52,350 bases of DNA, from NCBI GenBank assembly GCA_038250235.1, contig JBBSCO010000017.1, forward strand, positions 1-52,350. The letters run 5' to 3'. Positions 50,923 through 52,350 of the stretch are shown here, piece by piece. Position 1 is the stretch's first letter, and each line of letters starts with the position of its first letter. The position numbers were made by a program, and so were the translations under genes. Under the pieces are notes generated by a model. That model had not been told where the DNA came from. It saw only the letters and a program-made list of their open reading frames with translations, and made no database searches. The stretch is from JAAUTS01 sp038250235 (lineage in GTDB: Bacteria; Verrucomicrobiota; Verrucomicrobiia; Methylacidiphilales; JAAUTS01).

Positions 50923-51171
50923 ATGGTAAGAACCCAGATCCAACTTCCCGACGAGCTTTATCAACGTCTAAAAAACTATGCCAAACAAAGGGAATGGAGT
51001 TTGGCCGAAACCCTCAGGCGCGGAGTAGAGCAACTGATGGACGCCTACCCAAGCAATCCCGCCCCCACCTCAGCTTGGCAGCCACCCAAAGCTCGTGATC
51101 TAGGCTGGAAAAATCTCACTGACGCCCAAATCAAAGACGCCATCTATGACGACATGGAACCAAGACTGTAA
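50923..51171 (+). CDS. Ribbon-helix-helix antitoxin (VapB-like)
   Basis: An 82-residue protein whose N terminus (MVRTQIQLPDELYQRLKNYA, then WSLAETLRRGVEQLM) is a typical ribbon-helix-helix DNA-binding domain of antitoxins. The C-terminal part (AQIKDAIYDDMEPRL) would wrap the toxin. The toxin gene follows 9 bases after the stop. Confidence 0.85.
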   Translation: MVRTQIQLPDELYQRLKNYAKQREWSLAETLRRGVEQLMDAYPSNPAPTSAWQPPKARDLGWKNLTDAQIKDAIYDDMEPRL

Positions 51172-51180
51172 ATCCTTCCC

Positions 51181-51621
51181 ATGCTTTCCATCGACGCCAA
51201 CATCCTTTTCCATGCCGTTAATTCGTCCTGCCCTCAACACAACCCGGCCATCTCCTTCGTGCAGAAGATCGCTTCTGGGAACGATGTGGCCATCTCCGAA
51301 TTTATTCTGGCAGAGCTCTATTTCCTTGTGCGGAATCCCGCACTTCTGACCCACCCCATGAATGAGGCGGAAGCTGCCGCTTTGATCAATACCTACCGGA
51401 CGCATCCGCGCTGGAAACTCGTTGGCTTCCCCTCTGAATCGCAGGCCATGCATAATGAAATGTGGAAGAAAGCGGGCATCAAACCTTTCGCCCGTTGGCG
51501 TATCTTTGATGCCCGTCTTGCCCTGACCCTGCGTCATTTCGGTGTGACCGAATTCGCCACCTGCAATACCGGCGATTTTGAGGGATTCGGATTCCAACGC
51601 GTTTGGAATCCACTTTCTTAG
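51181..51621 (+). CDS. PIN-domain toxin (VapC-like)
   Basis: A 146-residue PIN protein with the acidic catalytic pattern: MLSIDANILFHAVNSS (first Asp), SEFILAELYFLVRN (Glu), FDARLALTLRHFGV (Asp) and TCNTGDFEGFGF (last Asp). These enzymes cleave tRNA or other RNA. It is paired with the upstream ribbon-helix-helix antitoxin. Confidence 0.9.
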   Translation: MLSIDANILFHAVNSSCPQHNPAISFVQKIASGNDVAISEFILAELYFLVRNPALLTHPMNEAEAAALINTYRTHPRWKLVGFPSESQAMHNEMWKKAGIKPFARWRIFDARLALTLRHFGVTEFATCNTGDFEGFGFQRVWNPLS

Positions 51622-51652
51622 TCCGCACTCCTTCTGATACTCTTTTCCGCTT

Positions 51653-52350
51653 ATGGACGCCAATACCCAACTCGAACTCCTGATCCAGGGTGTGGAAACC
51701 ATCCACTCCAAACCGGAGCTTTTGAAAAAGCTGGAGGAGAAACGGCCTCTTCGCATCAAGTTCGGTGTAGATCCCACCTCCCCCGACATTCACCTCGGTC
51801 ATACGGTTCCCCTTCTTAAACTCCGCCAGTTTCAGGACATGGGTCATACAGCGGTTCTGATCATCGGTGACTTTACCGCACGCATCGGTGATCCTACCGG
51901 CAAAAACTCCACCCGTCCCATGCTTTCCGAGGAGGCCATCCGCGTGAATGCCAAAACCTATGAAGAACAGGCCTTTCACGTTCTTGACCGCTCCAAAACC
52001 GAAGTTGTCTGGAACGGGAGTTGGTTCGATAAAATGACCCTGATGGACACCATGCGCCTGCTCGCCCGCAAGACGGTTGCGCAAACCCTTCAGCGCCGTG
52101 ACTTCAAGGAACGCATGGCCGCTGGCCAAGATGTCATGATGCACGAACTGCAATATCCCATCCTGCAGGGCTGGGATTCCGTCATGGTTAGATCGGATGT
52201 GGAACTCGGCGGCAGCGACCAGCTTTTCAATCTCCTGACCGGACGCGATCTTCAACAACAGGAAAAACAGAGCCCCCAGGTGGTCATGACCCTGCCCATT
52301 CTCGAAGGCACGGATGGCGTGGAAAAAATGAGCAAATCCCTAGGGAACTA
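51653..52350 (+). CDS. tyrS: Tyrosyl-tRNA synthetase, N-terminal part (3' end outside window)
   Basis: The first 232 codons of a class I synthetase. FGVDPTSPDIHLGHTVPLLK holds the HIGH-type motif HLGH, DFTARIGDPTGKNSTRP is the Tyr-binding region, and the KMSKS loop is at about residues 225-229. It charges tRNA-Tyr with tyrosine. It begins 31 bases after the toxin gene. Confidence 0.96.
   Translation, partial: MDANTQLELLIQGVETIHSKPELLKKLEEKRPLRIKFGVDPTSPDIHLGHTVPLLKLRQFQDMGHTAVLIIGDFTARIGDPTGKNSTRPMLSEEAIRVNAKTYEEQAFHVLDRSKTEVVWNGSWFDKMTLMDTMRLLARKTVAQTLQRRDFKERMAAGQDVMMHELQYPILQGWDSVMVRSDVELGGSDQLFNLLTGRDLQQQEKQSPQVVMTLPILEGTDGVEKMSKSLGN

Overview
This window looks like a chromosomal segment of a Verrucomicrobiota-type (PVC group) bacterium of moderate to high GC. 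That placement is an inference. It rests on the combination of a giant secreted protein with autotransporter-associated beta-strand repeats and a PEP-CTERM tail, a BlaR1-type receptor carrying ankyrin repeats, a six-S1-domain RpsA, TrmFO instead of TrmA, and many small palindromic intergenic repeats. No prophage, transposase, integrase, CRISPR array or rRNA is visible.

Layout. 1-2181 (minus): two tandem class-V aminotransferase-fold enzymes, the first cut by the window edge and the second a NifS/IscS cysteine desulfurase. 2290-2935: a decayed MntA-HepT toxin-antitoxin pair. 2945-12659: housekeeping and accessory genes (HNH protein, secreted coiled-coil/TPR protein, PfkB kinase plus histidine phosphatase, TrmFO, cNMP-binding protein, metallophosphoesterase, SET-domain methyltransferase, membrane-anchored TPR protein). 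13048-18474: the 1808-residue repeat protein. 18638-20511: a hipBA module between two near-identical 34-bp direct repeats, followed by an initiator tRNA gene. 20732-28563: a GIY-YIG-like protein, a TrhO-pseudouridine synthase fusion, TolC and RND efflux components without an adaptor between them, a second HNH protein and a truncated VanZ-like protein. 28600-32190: a REP-like element, a MerR-like regulator, a nuclease fragment and a beta-mannosidase.

32192-35378 holds the most unusual regulatory signal. A Val/Ile-rich leader peptide is followed by mutually exclusive antiterminator and terminator pairings in front of a SAM-dependent methyltransferase, and beyond it lies a divergent pair of ATP-grasp ligases. 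35408-38737: MsrA, a membrane-domain/methyltransferase fusion, a DUF1223 protein and YebC. 39048-44163: an acyl-carrier-protein-centred cluster (ACP, flavin oxidoreductase, LpxL-like acyltransferase, FabZ-like dehydratase, AMP-ligase, polysaccharide deacetylase) that resembles part of an aryl-polyene/xanthomonadin-type locus but lacks a ketosynthase. 44315-47187: TatA, a small lipoprotein and RpsA. 47208-50682: a BlaI/BlaR1-like pair with a clear double operator and ankyrin repeats in place of the usual sensor domain. 50888-51621: a VapBC-type toxin-antitoxin module. 51653-end: the start of TyrS.

Several promoters here (blaI-like, vapB-like, the leader peptide) sit so close to the start codon that leaderless mRNAs are predicted. 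All functions are read from motifs by eye; no database search was run.
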